DNA of 64,000 nucleotides from Natrinema salifodinae (GTDB taxonomy: Archaea; Halobacteriota; Halobacteria; Halobacteriales; Natrialbaceae). Location of the stretch: the NCBI RefSeq assembly GCF_900110455.1, contig NZ_FOIS01000001.1:1-64000 (forward strand), in the 5' to 3' direction. The position numbers were made by a program, and so were the translations under genes. Positions 34,911 to 43,274 of the stretch are shown piece after piece (within the stretch, counting starts at the first letter, position 1; every line of letters begins with the position of its first letter). The notes beneath the pieces were generated by a model. That model made no database searches, was not told where the DNA came from, and worked only from the letters and a program-made list of their open reading frames with translations.

Positions 34911-35902
34911 TTCCGGACCGACTCAAAGCGAACCTGGGACGGGAGTTCCGACGGAGCCTGCTGGCGAAACTGGGGCTCGTCCTCCTGGCCCTGATCCTGT
35001 TCATGGCCGTCTTCGCACCGCTGCTCGCGACTCACAACCCGACGCGGACGGGGTATCTCGACGAGAACGGCAACGAGTACCCGCCGCTCGGGACCGAGTA
35101 CACCACCCAGATCGGCGAGGACGGCGAGTTCGTCGACGTCGAGGTCGAACCGACGAGCGAGCACATTCTCGGGACGAACAACATCGGCCAGGACGTCTTC
35201 TCTCGCCTGGTCTACGGCGCGCGGACGTCGCTGCTGGTCGGCCTGCTGGGCACCGGGCTCGCGGTGCTCATCGGCGTCCCGTTCGGCCTGATCGCGGGCT
35301 ACTACGGGGGACGCGTCGACGACGCGATGATGCGGATCGCCGACGTGATGCTCGCGTTCCCGTCGCTCGTGCTCGCGCTCGCCCTGATCGGCGTCTTCGG
35401 GACGGCCGGGTTCAGCGTCCCCGATCCGATCGTGACGGCCGGCCTGGCCGACGGGATGCCGGCGAGCACGACCATCCCGGGGACCGTGACGATCGTCGTC
35501 GCGCTGGTCACGTGGGTCTGGTTCGCCCGCGTGGCCCGCGGCGAAGCGCTGTCGATCCGCAACGAGGAGTACGTCACGGCCGCGCGGAGCCTCGGCGCGA
35601 GCGACCGGACGATCCTACTGAAACACGTCCTGCCGAACAGCCTCACGCCGGTGATCGTACTCGCGACGATCCAGGTGGCTGCAGTGATCCTCCTCGAGAG
35701 TTCGCTGTCGTTCCTCGGGTTCTCCGGGACGACGCTCTCGTGGGGGTACGAGATCCAGCGGGGGCAGGACTACCTGTACTCGCGGTGGTGGATCGCGACG
35801 GTTCCGGGGATCGGGATCGTCCTGTCGGTGATCAGCGTCAACCTGCTGGGCGACTGGTTCCGCGACGCACTGGACCCGAACATCGAGGGAGAAGGACGAT
35901 GA
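34907..35902 (+). CDS. dppC: ABC permease, DppC type
   Basis: A 331-residue partner permease. A long extracytoplasmic segment after the first helix (about residues 42-85) is typical of DppC/OppC. The EAA loop reads EEYVTAARSLGASDRTILLKH in part. It begins inside the dppB stop (ATGA) and its own stop overlaps the first ATPase gene in the same way. Confidence 0.94.
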   Translation: MIPDRLKANLGREFRRSLLAKLGLVLLALILFMAVFAPLLATHNPTRTGYLDENGNEYPPLGTEYTTQIGEDGEFVDVEVEPTSEHILGTNNIGQDVFSRLVYGARTSLLVGLLGTGLAVLIGVPFGLIAGYYGGRVDDAMMRIADVMLAFPSLVLALALIGVFGTAGFSVPDPIVTAGLADGMPASTTIPGTVTIVVALVTWVWFARVARGEALSIRNEEYVTAARSLGASDRTILLKHVLPNSLTPVIVLATIQVAAVILLESSLSFLGFSGTTLSWGYEIQRGQDYLYSRWWIATVPGIGIVLSVISVNLLGDWFRDALDPNIEGEGR

Positions 35903-37182
35903 CGGAAGACATACTCCGAGTCAACAGGCTTTCGACGCGATTCTTCACGCAAGAGGGACAGGTAAACGCCGTCGACGACCTCGACCTGCGGATCGAGCGC
36001 GGCGAGGTCTTCGGTATCGTCGGCGAGAGCGGTTCCGGGAAGAGCGTCACCGCCAGGTCGATCGTCGACCTGATCGAGTCGCCAGGCGAGATCACCGACG
36101 GGACGATCCGGTTCAACGACGCAGAGTTGGCCGCGGCGGTCCGCGAGGACCACCCCGGGGCGGTCGACGGTGACTTCGTCGACCTTCGGGCGGTCCCCGA
36201 GCGGCTCCGGCGGTCGCTCCGGGGGACGTCCTTCAGCATGATCTTCCAGGACCCCGAGAGCAGTTTCAACCCGAGCCTCACGGTGGGAGAACAGCTCGCT
36301 GAGGCCGTGGAGGTCCAGCGGCGGGCCAGCGCGACCCCGCGGTCGACGCGGGCCCGAACGAAGTCGTCCGAGTACTCGCTGGGCAATTTCGTCCTCTCGG
36401 CGATGCTTCCCTCCCGGCGATACGTCAGCGAGGAGAGCCGCGAGCGGGCGATCGAACTGCTCGAACTGGTCGGCATCCCCGACCCGGTCGAGCGGGCCGA
36501 CGAGTACCCCCACGAGTACTCCGGGGGGATGCTCCAGCGGGCGATGATCGCCCAGGCGCTGGCCGGCGAGCCGGACGTGCTGATCGCCGACGAGCCGACG
36601 ACGGCTCTGGACGTAACCATCCAGGCCCAGATCTTAGATCTGCTCGACGACCTCCAGCGCGAGACCGGGATGACGATCCTCTTGATCACGCACAATCTGG
36701 GCGTCGTCGCGCGGATGTGCGACCGCGTCGGCGTCATGTACGCCGGCGAGATCGTCGAACGGGGCACCCTCGCGGACGTCTTCGACGACCGGGTCCACCC
36801 CTACACCGAGGGCCTGCTCGGGTCGATCCCCGATCTCGAAGGCGTGCGCGGACGCCTCGACCCGATTCCGGGCAACGTCCCCAGCCTGCTCGACGCGGAG
36901 ATGGGCGACCGGTGTCACTTCGCCGACCGCTGTCCGAAGGCCATGGCGGACTGCCTCGAGCATCCCCCCGAGTACCCGGCCGCGGGCAGCGAGCACCACC
37001 AGGCGCGCTGTGTCCTCGCCGAGATGGAGTACGATCCGGCAAGGGCGCTGCCGGAGGGCTACTTCGACGAGACGGAACGGCCTGCCGCCGACAAACACGC
37101 GGGCCCGGAGGAACCCGAGGAGGAGCCGCCCGAAGAGCGACGGCATCCGCCGGCCGAGACCACCGGAGGTGAACACCAGTGA
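35899..37182 (+). CDS. dppD: ABC ATPase, DppD/OppD type
   Basis: A 427-residue ATPase: Walker [12 protein letters not shown]-loop in [10 protein letters not shown], signature [15 protein letters not shown], Walker [15 protein letters not shown]-loop in ITHNLGVV. After the Q-loop there is an insertion of about 45 residues (around [17 protein letters not shown]). The C-terminal OppD/F extension has the cysteine set C-x5-CP ... C ... C, followed by an acidic tail. The open frame extends upstream inside dppC; the ATG at 35899 overlaps the dppC stop and is right. Confidence 0.94.
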   Translation: MTEDILRVNRLSTRFFTQEGQVNAVDDLDLRIERGEVFGIVGESGSGKSVTARSIVDLIESPGEITDGTIRFNDAELAAAVREDHPGAVDGDFVDLRAVPERLRRSLRGTSFSMIFQDPESSFNPSLTVGEQLAEAVEVQRRASATPRSTRARTKSSEYSLGNFVLSAMLPSRRYVSEESRERAIELLELVGIPDPVERADEYPHEYSGGMLQRAMIAQALAGEPDVLIADEPTTALDVTIQAQILDLLDDLQRETGMTILLITHNLGVVARMCDRVGVMYAGEIVERGTLADVFDDRVHPYTEGLLGSIPDLEGVRGRLDPIPGNVPSLLDAEMGDRCHFADRCPKAMADCLEHPPEYPAAGSEHHQARCVLAEMEYDPARALPEGYFDETERPAADKHAGPEEPEEEPPEERRHPPAETTGGEHQ

Positions 37183-38495
37183 GCGCCGACGAGCCGCTCG
37201 TTCGCGTCGACGACCTGCAAAAGTACTTCTGGGAGAACGACTCGCTGCTCGACCGGCTGCTGGGCGACGAGCCCGTCCCCGTTCGCGCCGTCGACGGCGT
37301 CAGCTTCGACATCTACGAGGGCGAGACGCTCGGCCTGGTCGGCGAGTCCGGCTGCGGGAAGTCGACGGCCGGCGAGACGCTGTTGCGCCTCCGGGAGCCG
37401 ACCGACGGCCGGGTCGAGTTCGACGGCGAGAACGTCTACGACCTCGGCGGGGACCGTCTCGACGCGTTCCGGAACGCGGCCCAGATCGTCTTTCAGGACC
37501 CGTTCTCGAGTCTCGACCCGCGGATGACCGTCGGCGACATCGTCAGGCAGCCCCTGGACATCCACGACGTCGGCACCGACGCGGAGCGACGAGAGGGGGT
37601 GCGGGACCTGCTCGAGCGCGTGGGACTCTCGGCCGATCAGCTCGACCGCTACCCTCACGAGTTCTCCGGCGGGCAGCGCCAGCGGATCGGCATCGCCCGC
37701 GCGCTCGCCTTGGAACCCGACTTCGTCGTGCTCGACGAGCCGACCTCGGCGCTCGACGTCTCGGTTCAGGCGCAGGTGCTGAACCTGCTCGACGACCTTC
37801 AGGACGAGTTCGACCTGACCTACCTGCTGATCAGCCACGACCTCTCGGTCATCCGGCACGTCTGCGATCGCGTGGCCGTGATGTACCTCGGCGAGATCGT
37901 CGAGATTGGCCCCGTCGAGGAACTGTTCGAGGCGCCGAAACACCCCTACACGCGGGCGCTGCTCGAGAGCATCCCGCGGGCCTCGACGGACGAACGGGAG
38001 CGCGACCGGGAGACGCTGGCCGGCGACGTCCCCTCGCCGCGGGACCCGCCCAGCGGCTGTCGGTTCCGCACCCGGTGTCCGCTGGTGATCCCGCCGGCCG
38101 ATCTCGAGATCGACCAAGACGTCTACCGCGTCCTCATGACGCTGCGCGAGCGGATCGAGCGGCGCGATATCTCCCTCGAGTCGGTCGGCGAGGGTAATCG
38201 GTTCGAAACCGACGACGGCGGCGTCCCCGACGACGAGGTACCCGCGTTCGTCGCGACGCTGAAGGCACGCCTGGTCGACGTCGATCTGCCGCCCCGCCAC
38301 GACGCGGTCGTCGAGGACGCGCTGGCCGACCTGGCGGCGGCGGACTGGGAGGCGGCCGCCGAGCGATTGCAGGCCAAATACGAGAGCGTCTGCGAGCGAT
38401 CCCATCCCGGACTCGGGGATGACGGTCACCCCGTGGCCTGTCACTGCTACGGCGAGGCGAGCGAGCGGACGCCCGAGCCCGCCACCTGGCGGTGA
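37179..38495 (+). CDS. dppF: ABC ATPase, DppF/OppF type, with an internal C-terminal insertion
   Basis: A 438-residue second ATPase read from GTG, which overlaps the dppD stop (GTGA) and is preceded by a good GGAGGTG ribosome site 8 bases upstream. Walker [11 protein letters not shown], signature [15 protein letters not shown], Walker [13 protein letters not shown]. The conserved C-terminal cysteines are present (CRFRTRCP ... VCE ... ACHCY), but about 100 residues separate the first pair from the last, where the family normally has about 20-30. Confidence 0.93.
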   Translation: MSADEPLVRVDDLQKYFWENDSLLDRLLGDEPVPVRAVDGVSFDIYEGETLGLVGESGCGKSTAGETLLRLREPTDGRVEFDGENVYDLGGDRLDAFRNAAQIVFQDPFSSLDPRMTVGDIVRQPLDIHDVGTDAERREGVRDLLERVGLSADQLDRYPHEFSGGQRQRIGIARALALEPDFVVLDEPTSALDVSVQAQVLNLLDDLQDEFDLTYLLISHDLSVIRHVCDRVAVMYLGEIVEIGPVEELFEAPKHPYTRALLESIPRASTDERERDRETLAGDVPSPRDPPSGCRFRTRCPLVIPPADLEIDQDVYRVLMTLRERIERRDISLESVGEGNRFETDDGGVPDDEVPAFVATLKARLVDVDLPPRHDAVVEDALADLAAADWEAAAERLQAKYESVCERSHPGLGDDGHPVACHCYGEASERTPEPATWR

Positions 38496-38696
38496 CGACA
38501 TCGGCGACCCGGCTATTGCCGGCGTCAGTCGGTACGCGAGACAGTCAATAGAATGGATAGAACGCCGTATTTCGGCGTATTCCGGCGTTTGCGGGCCCGT
38601 ACCGATTCTGTCCCGTGGTCGGGGACGAAACACCGTTTGCGGGGACCCAATCTGTATTGGCAGCAGGTGTAATACCGCTGCGTGTTTGGTACAGGT

Positions 38697-39062
38697 ATGA
38701 ACCAAACGAACGGCAGTCGGATGGAAGCCGCCTGCTCGCTGCTCGCGGAGTCGGAACGGCGGTTTCTGCTCTATCAGTTAGCGGACGATCGGACCGTCAA
38801 CCTCGAGGACGTCATCACGCAGGTCGCCGCCTGGGAACTCGACGCCCATCCCGAGGCGATCGACAAGGAGACCAGACAGCGCGTCTACGTCTCGCTGGTC
38901 CACAACCACCTGCCGCGACTCGCGGACTACGACATCATCGAGTACGACCTCCGGAGCGGCGACATCGTGCTGACCGAGGGGTTCGAGGACATCAAGCCCC
39001 TGCTCGAGCAGTTCCGCCAGACCGAGGAGGAGCGCGAACTCCGCGAACTGCCTCCGCTCTGA
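38697..39062 (+). CDS. DUF7344-type winged-helix protein
   Basis: A 121-residue acidic protein with the pattern of haloarchaeal DUF7344 wHTH domains: LLAESERRFLLYQLAD, an acidic helix with DVITQVAAWE, then RQRVYVSLVHNHLPRLADYD as recognition helix and the wing IIEYDLRSGDIVLTEG. It is probably a transcription regulator. It lies 200 bases after the ABC operon with its own weak TATA-like AATACC, so it could regulate its neighbours, but nothing shows that. Confidence 0.72.
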   Translation: MNQTNGSRMEAACSLLAESERRFLLYQLADDRTVNLEDVITQVAAWELDAHPEAIDKETRQRVYVSLVHNHLPRLADYDIIEYDLRSGDIVLTEGFEDIKPLLEQFRQTEEERELRELPPL

Positions 39063-39270
39063 GTCGAGTCGGTCCGTTCCAGTCCGGTCCGCACTGCCCC
39101 GTCCGTTCTCCGCCGGTTCGATAGCCGGACGTTCGCTCTCGACCGTCGTCCTGCCACGCTTGCGCGCTTTCCGCCCCTCGTTCGGCTCCGATCGTTCGAT
39201 ATGCTGACCGTTCACCGCCGCGGTAATTTCGAATCGAAACCAATAGGGGAACCCTAGCGAGACTGCCACT

Positions 39271-40197
39271 GTGAGCCGGTACCGAAATCTCGCACTGTTT
39301 CTGATACTCGCAACGCTGTGGGGATCCGCGTTCGTCGCGATCAGCGCCGGCCTCTCCTATCTCCCGCCGGTCCTGTTCGCGGCGCTGCGCTACGACGTCG
39401 CCGGCCTGCTGATGCTCGGTTACGCCGCCTACGCCGTCGACGCCTGGCGACCCAGCGATCGAGCCGAATGGGCGCAGGTCGCCGTCGGCGCGGTGTTGCT
39501 GATCGCGGCCTATCACGCGCTCCTCTTTATCGGCCAACTGAACACGACGGCCGCCGCAGCCGCGATCCTGGTAAGTCTCTCGCCGGTCCTGAGCACCGGG
39601 TTCGCGCGCCTGCTCGTCCCATCGGACGCGCTCTCGCCGGCGGGCGTCGTCGGCGTCGTCGTCGGCCTGGTCGGCGTCGGCGTCATCGTCCAGCCCGATC
39701 CCGCGAACCTGCTGGCGGCCGACTCGGTCGCGAAGGGCCTGGTCTTCTGTGCCGCGGCGGCGTTCGCGCTCGGTAGCGTCCTCACCCGTCGTATCGACGC
39801 CGGGCTCCCGATCGAAACCATGGAGGCCTGGTCGATGCTCGGCGGCGCGGCCGTGATGCATCTCGTGAGCCTGGCGATCGGCGAACCGGTCGAGCCGTCG
39901 GCGTGGGTCCACCCCGAGGCGCTCGGCGCGCTCGCGTACCTCTCGCTGGGCGCGAGCGCGGTCGGCTTCCTCATCTACTTCGACCTGCTCGATCGACTCG
40001 GGGCCGTCGAGATCAACATGGTGTCGTACGTCGCGCCGATCGTCACCGCGGTGGTCGGCTGGCTCTACCTCGACGAGGTCGTCGACGCGGCGACCCTGAT
40101 CGGATTCGGGCTGATCGCGGTGGGGTTCCTGCTCGTCAAGCGGCGCGCGATCCGGCGGGAGTTCGGCCACGTTCGGTCCCGGGGCTCGAGCGAGTGA
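39271..40197 (+). CDS. EamA family (DMT) transporter
   Basis: A 308-residue carrier with ten hydrophobic helices in two EamA repeats: ATLWGSAFVAISAGL opens the first and AAAAFALGSVLTRRI the second, and the protein ends LYLDEVVDAATLIGFGLIAVG plus a basic tail. Such proteins export or import small metabolites. It is read from a GTG start. Full length, in contrast to the half-size copy at 17659. Confidence 0.9.
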   Translation: MSRYRNLALFLILATLWGSAFVAISAGLSYLPPVLFAALRYDVAGLLMLGYAAYAVDAWRPSDRAEWAQVAVGAVLLIAAYHALLFIGQLNTTAAAAAILVSLSPVLSTGFARLLVPSDALSPAGVVGVVVGLVGVGVIVQPDPANLLAADSVAKGLVFCAAAAFALGSVLTRRIDAGLPIETMEAWSMLGGAAVMHLVSLAIGEPVEPSAWVHPEALGALAYLSLGASAVGFLIYFDLLDRLGAVEINMVSYVAPIVTAVVGWLYLDEVVDAATLIGFGLIAVGFLLVKRRAIRREFGHVRSRGSSE

Positions 40198-40332
40198 GCG
40201 GCGCGATCGACGGCACCGACGGCCGCGAGCGGCCGTTTCGCCTGCCGTAGGCATCGCCTACGGCCACGCGAACGGACGGAATCGGAGAAACGTACGACGG
40301 AAGCAACGGACGCGACGGACCCGCGGCCGGAA

Positions 40333-40626
40333 TCACTGGCGGTACGCGTGTCCGACGTACAACGCGAGGAGATTCCCGAGTATCAGAGCGAGAAAGACGC
40401 CGCCTTCCAGCGAGGACGACAGCCCGGTCGCGAGCAACGGGAGGTAGAGGACCGGGAAGACGATCGCCGTCCAGAAGCCCGCCGCGCGGATCGGCGTGGC
40501 GAGTTCCGGCGCCGCGCGTTCGAGGACGCCGTGGTCCTCGTCCTCGCGGTCGTCCGGGGCGTTCGAATTCGAACTCGATCTCGAACCGGCGGATCGTCGC
40601 TCGCGGAGCGGGGATGAACTCGCCAT
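40333..40626 (-). CDS. Small two-helix membrane protein
   Basis: A 97-residue protein. The first 50 residues are polar (serine- and arginine-rich, then acidic), followed by two hydrophobic helices around AAGFWTAIVFPVLYLPLLATG and FLALILGNLLALYVGHAY (parts). No known family. Codon character in the second half supports a real gene. An ATG three codons upstream exists; 40626 is a reasonable start. Confidence 0.6.
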   Translation of the reverse strand: MASSSPLRERRSAGSRSSSNSNAPDDREDEDHGVLERAAPELATPIRAAGFWTAIVFPVLYLPLLATGLSSSLEGGVFLALILGNLLALYVGHAYRQ

Positions 40627-40932
40627 CAGAATCACCTACGGGATTTCGTTTGGCCCGATGCCGCAAATACCGGGCCGACCGTTCGGATCAGTTACCGCGG
40701 ATTCAACGAGATATACCCGGCTGAACGGCTCGTTTACTCGAGAAATATTTTGTTCCAGTCAGCAAAAACGGCTCGCACGGAGCCGCGCCGACGCGTCCCC
40801 GTCGCGTTCGACTACGCCGAGGTTGGCCGGCCGATATCGGATATCGGCTATCGATATGGCGGTAATCGGAATACCCGGCCGGTCCGAGTATCCGGTTCCG
40901 TCAGGAGGGGATCCCTCGACCGACCGAGTCCA
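40627..40932. other. Intergenic, AT-richer, no gene seen
   Basis: A 306-base spacer between two minus-strand genes. AGAAATATTTTG near 40740-40751 and GAGATATACCC near 40709-40719 are TATA-like. CCGATATCGGATATCGGCTATCGATATGG (40831-40859, given only in outline) is rich in overlapping short palindromes such as CCGATATCGG. Confidence 0.4.
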
Positions 40933-41691
40933 TCAGTTGGTCGGTCCGTCGGCGTCGAGCCCGAAATCGTCGTCTAACGCGTCGCCAGGCGAGTCGAGCA
41001 CGACGCTCTCGCCGGCGGTCATGGAATCGCCGACGTCGACCGCGACGTCCTCGATGTCGACCGCGGGCGGGAAGAGGAGGTCGACCCGGCTCCCGAAGGC
41101 GATGTGGCCGATGCGCTCGCCGCGCTCGAGGTCGTCGCCGCGCTCGGCGTAGGGGTGGATGCGGCGGGCGAACGCGCCGGCGATCAGCGTGACTTCGGCG
41201 TCGTGGGCCGGCTCGTCAGGGTGGGCGGTCGGATCGTCCGCGACCGGCTCGCCGCCGTCGTCCGCGACCGTCGCCGGTTCGTCCTCGTCGCCAGTCGACG
41301 GCAGGTTCGGCGAGTCGGTCGCGAGGCGGACGTGGACGCGTTCGTTGCGATCCGATTCCTTCGAGAAGGCGGGCCGGTTCGCGCCGGAGACGTGTTCGAC
41401 GTCGGTAACGCGTCCGTCGAAGGGCGCGCGGACGACGTGGACGTGCCAGACGTTCATGAAGACACCCAGGCGGACCCGATCGCCCTCCTCGCGGAGCACG
41501 GAGACAGTGCCGTCGGCCGGCGAGACGACGCCGGTCGGCGGCGGGGTGCGTTCGGGATCGCGGAAGAACGCGAGGGTTCCGACGCCGACCGCCAGGGCGA
41601 CCAGGCCGACGGTGGCGCTGTAAAGGAGGGCAAACGGGGCTGCGAGCAGAGGGAGGATCGCGTACTTCCAGGCCCCCGGCGCGACGTTCAT
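40933..41691 (-). CDS. psd: Archaetidylserine/phosphatidylserine decarboxylase
   Basis: A 252-residue pyruvoyl-dependent decarboxylase that makes the ethanolamine head group of archaeal lipids; haloarchaeal copies are linked to surface-protein maturation. N-terminal helices (residues 8-45) anchor it. Family blocks: FFRDPERTPP, GVVSPADGTVSVL, MNVWHVHVVRAPFDG and the self-cleavage site AFGSRVDLLFPP, where the serine becomes pyruvoyl. A acidic loop of about 45 residues lies in the middle. Its usual partner, a lipid synthase, is not adjacent. Confidence 0.93.
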   Translation of the reverse strand: MNVAPGAWKYAILPLLAAPFALLYSATVGLVALAVGVGTLAFFRDPERTPPPTGVVSPADGTVSVLREEGDRVRLGVFMNVWHVHVVRAPFDGRVTDVEHVSGANRPAFSKESDRNERVHVRLATDSPNLPSTGDEDEPATVADDGGEPVADDPTAHPDEPAHDAEVTLIAGAFARRIHPYAERGDDLERGERIGHIAFGSRVDLLFPPAVDIEDVAVDVGDSMTAGESVVLDSPGDALDDDFGLDADGPTN

Positions 41692-42023
41692 GGGCTAGGT
41701 GACGGGATCGGATCGTATGGCCGTTACGGATCGAGACCCGAACTGTAGCAGCCACCCAACCGTCCTGTAGCGGCTCCGTAGGTGAGACGACCGAGACGTA
41801 CAACGTGGCACGGCGAAACCGAAGCCGCGTTCGGGGACCCTGTAGCCGGGTATTCGGCTACTACACAATGCCGCCGGTCCTACCGGACGATTCTTCAGTT
41901 ACGGCCACTGTTCTCGTCCGATCAGCCGTTTCGGACCGCGTTTTTCGGACACTAGTGGGACTCCTGTCGTGTCGTCAACCGAGAATAACAATGTGGCTCT
42001 TCGTGCCGCAAGCGGTCACAGCA
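41692..42023. other. Intergenic, divergent promoters
   Basis: A 332-base spacer between divergent genes. The frame running into the deacetylase gene from 41805 has no homology. Nothing else is seen. Confidence 0.4.
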
Positions 42024-43238
42024 ATGAAACGACGAACGTACCTCGGCGCGGCCGCTGCGGCCGTTCTGGCGGGTTGTTCGAGCAGCGAAGAGGCGAACGA
42101 GGCTACTCCGGGCGACGAGTCCGAATCGGACGACGGGGGATCGGACGGAGACAACGCGGAACCCGAGACGTTCGACGACTTCGAGGAACTGGATCAGTGG
42201 ACCGCAGAGATCGGCACGCTCACCGCGGACGAGGAGCGCTCGGCCACCGGCACCCAGTCCGCCCGCCTCGAGGCGGGAGATGGCGACGACCAGATTCGGC
42301 TCGTCCAGGAGCTGTCGGAACCTCGTGACTTCTCGGGCGTGCGGCCGAGCCTGGCGATCTCGACGGAGGAGGAGGCCGACGTCGTCATCCAGCTGATCGA
42401 CGAGGACGGCGACCGGATCGACTTCCGCCAGCGGATGCACGCCGGAACGCCGCTCGCGCAGTGTAACTTCGGGATTAGCAGTCTCGAGGGCGAGCCGGAC
42501 CTGAGCGCGGTGGCGGAGATCCAGCTCATCCGCTGGACGGGCGAGGACGACAAGGGATCGGTCTGGATCGACGACCTCCGGTTCGCCGACGCTCCGGAGC
42601 CCGGCCAGGTCATGCTCCAGTTCGACGGCGGCTACGAGTCCGACTACACGCACGCGCTGCCTGTCCTCGAGGAGTACGACTACCCCGCGGTGTCGTTCCT
42701 CACGACAGAGCGGATCCGCGAGGACGAGTCCGCTCAGGGTGACCACCTCATCCGCGACCAGGTAGGCGAACTGGCCGACGCCGGCTGGACGATCGGGAGC
42801 TACTCGGCGCGGGGTCTGAACCTGGTCGATCCGTCCGATGACCGCGACCCCGAAGCCGAGATCAGCGACGCCGTCGACTGGCTCGAAGACGAGGGCTTCG
42901 AAGACGGCGCGCAATACTTCTCCTATCCGCTCGACCGATACGACGGCGACGTCCTCGACCTCGTCGCCGACCACCACGAGGTCGCCTTCGCCGGCCGCTA
43001 CCCGTCCCACGGGGAGCCCGCGAATCCGCACCTCTGTCCGCGCGTCTCCAGTCCCAGCGCCAGCCAGGCGCGGACGGCCCTCGATCTGACCGCCGAACTC
43101 GGCGGCATCACGGCGATTTCCTTCGGCGAACTCGACAACGGAAGCCGGTCGGTCCTCGAGGAGACGGTCGCGCACCTCGACGAACTCGAGTCCGCCGGCG
43201 ATCTCGAGGTGATCCTCCCCGAGGACATCCACGCGTAA
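42024..43238 (+). CDS. Polysaccharide-deacetylase-fold lipoprotein, metal site degraded
   Basis: A 404-residue exported protein. MKRRTYLGAAAAAVLAGC is a short Tat or Sec lipoprotein signal with a lipobox, followed by an acidic linker. Residues about 50-190 form a beta-sandwich-like, carbohydrate-binding-type region; the rest has the NodB-type core, starting QFDGGYESDYTHALPVLEEY. The usual H-x3-H metal motif is replaced by YSARGLNL, so a metal-dependent deacetylase reaction is unlikely; it may be a binding or structural relative. An upstream ATG at 41991 is possible. Confidence 0.8.
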   Translation: MKRRTYLGAAAAAVLAGCSSSEEANEATPGDESESDDGGSDGDNAEPETFDDFEELDQWTAEIGTLTADEERSATGTQSARLEAGDGDDQIRLVQELSEPRDFSGVRPSLAISTEEEADVVIQLIDEDGDRIDFRQRMHAGTPLAQCNFGISSLEGEPDLSAVAEIQLIRWTGEDDKGSVWIDDLRFADAPEPGQVMLQFDGGYESDYTHALPVLEEYDYPAVSFLTTERIREDESAQGDHLIRDQVGELADAGWTIGSYSARGLNLVDPSDDRDPEAEISDAVDWLEDEGFEDGAQYFSYPLDRYDGDVLDLVADHHEVAFAGRYPSHGEPANPHLCPRVSSPSASQARTALDLTAELGGITAISFGELDNGSRSVLEETVAHLDELESAGDLEVILPEDIHA

Positions 43239-43274
43239 CGCCGTCGCCTCCGATCGAGCCCGCTCCCGTCGCGA

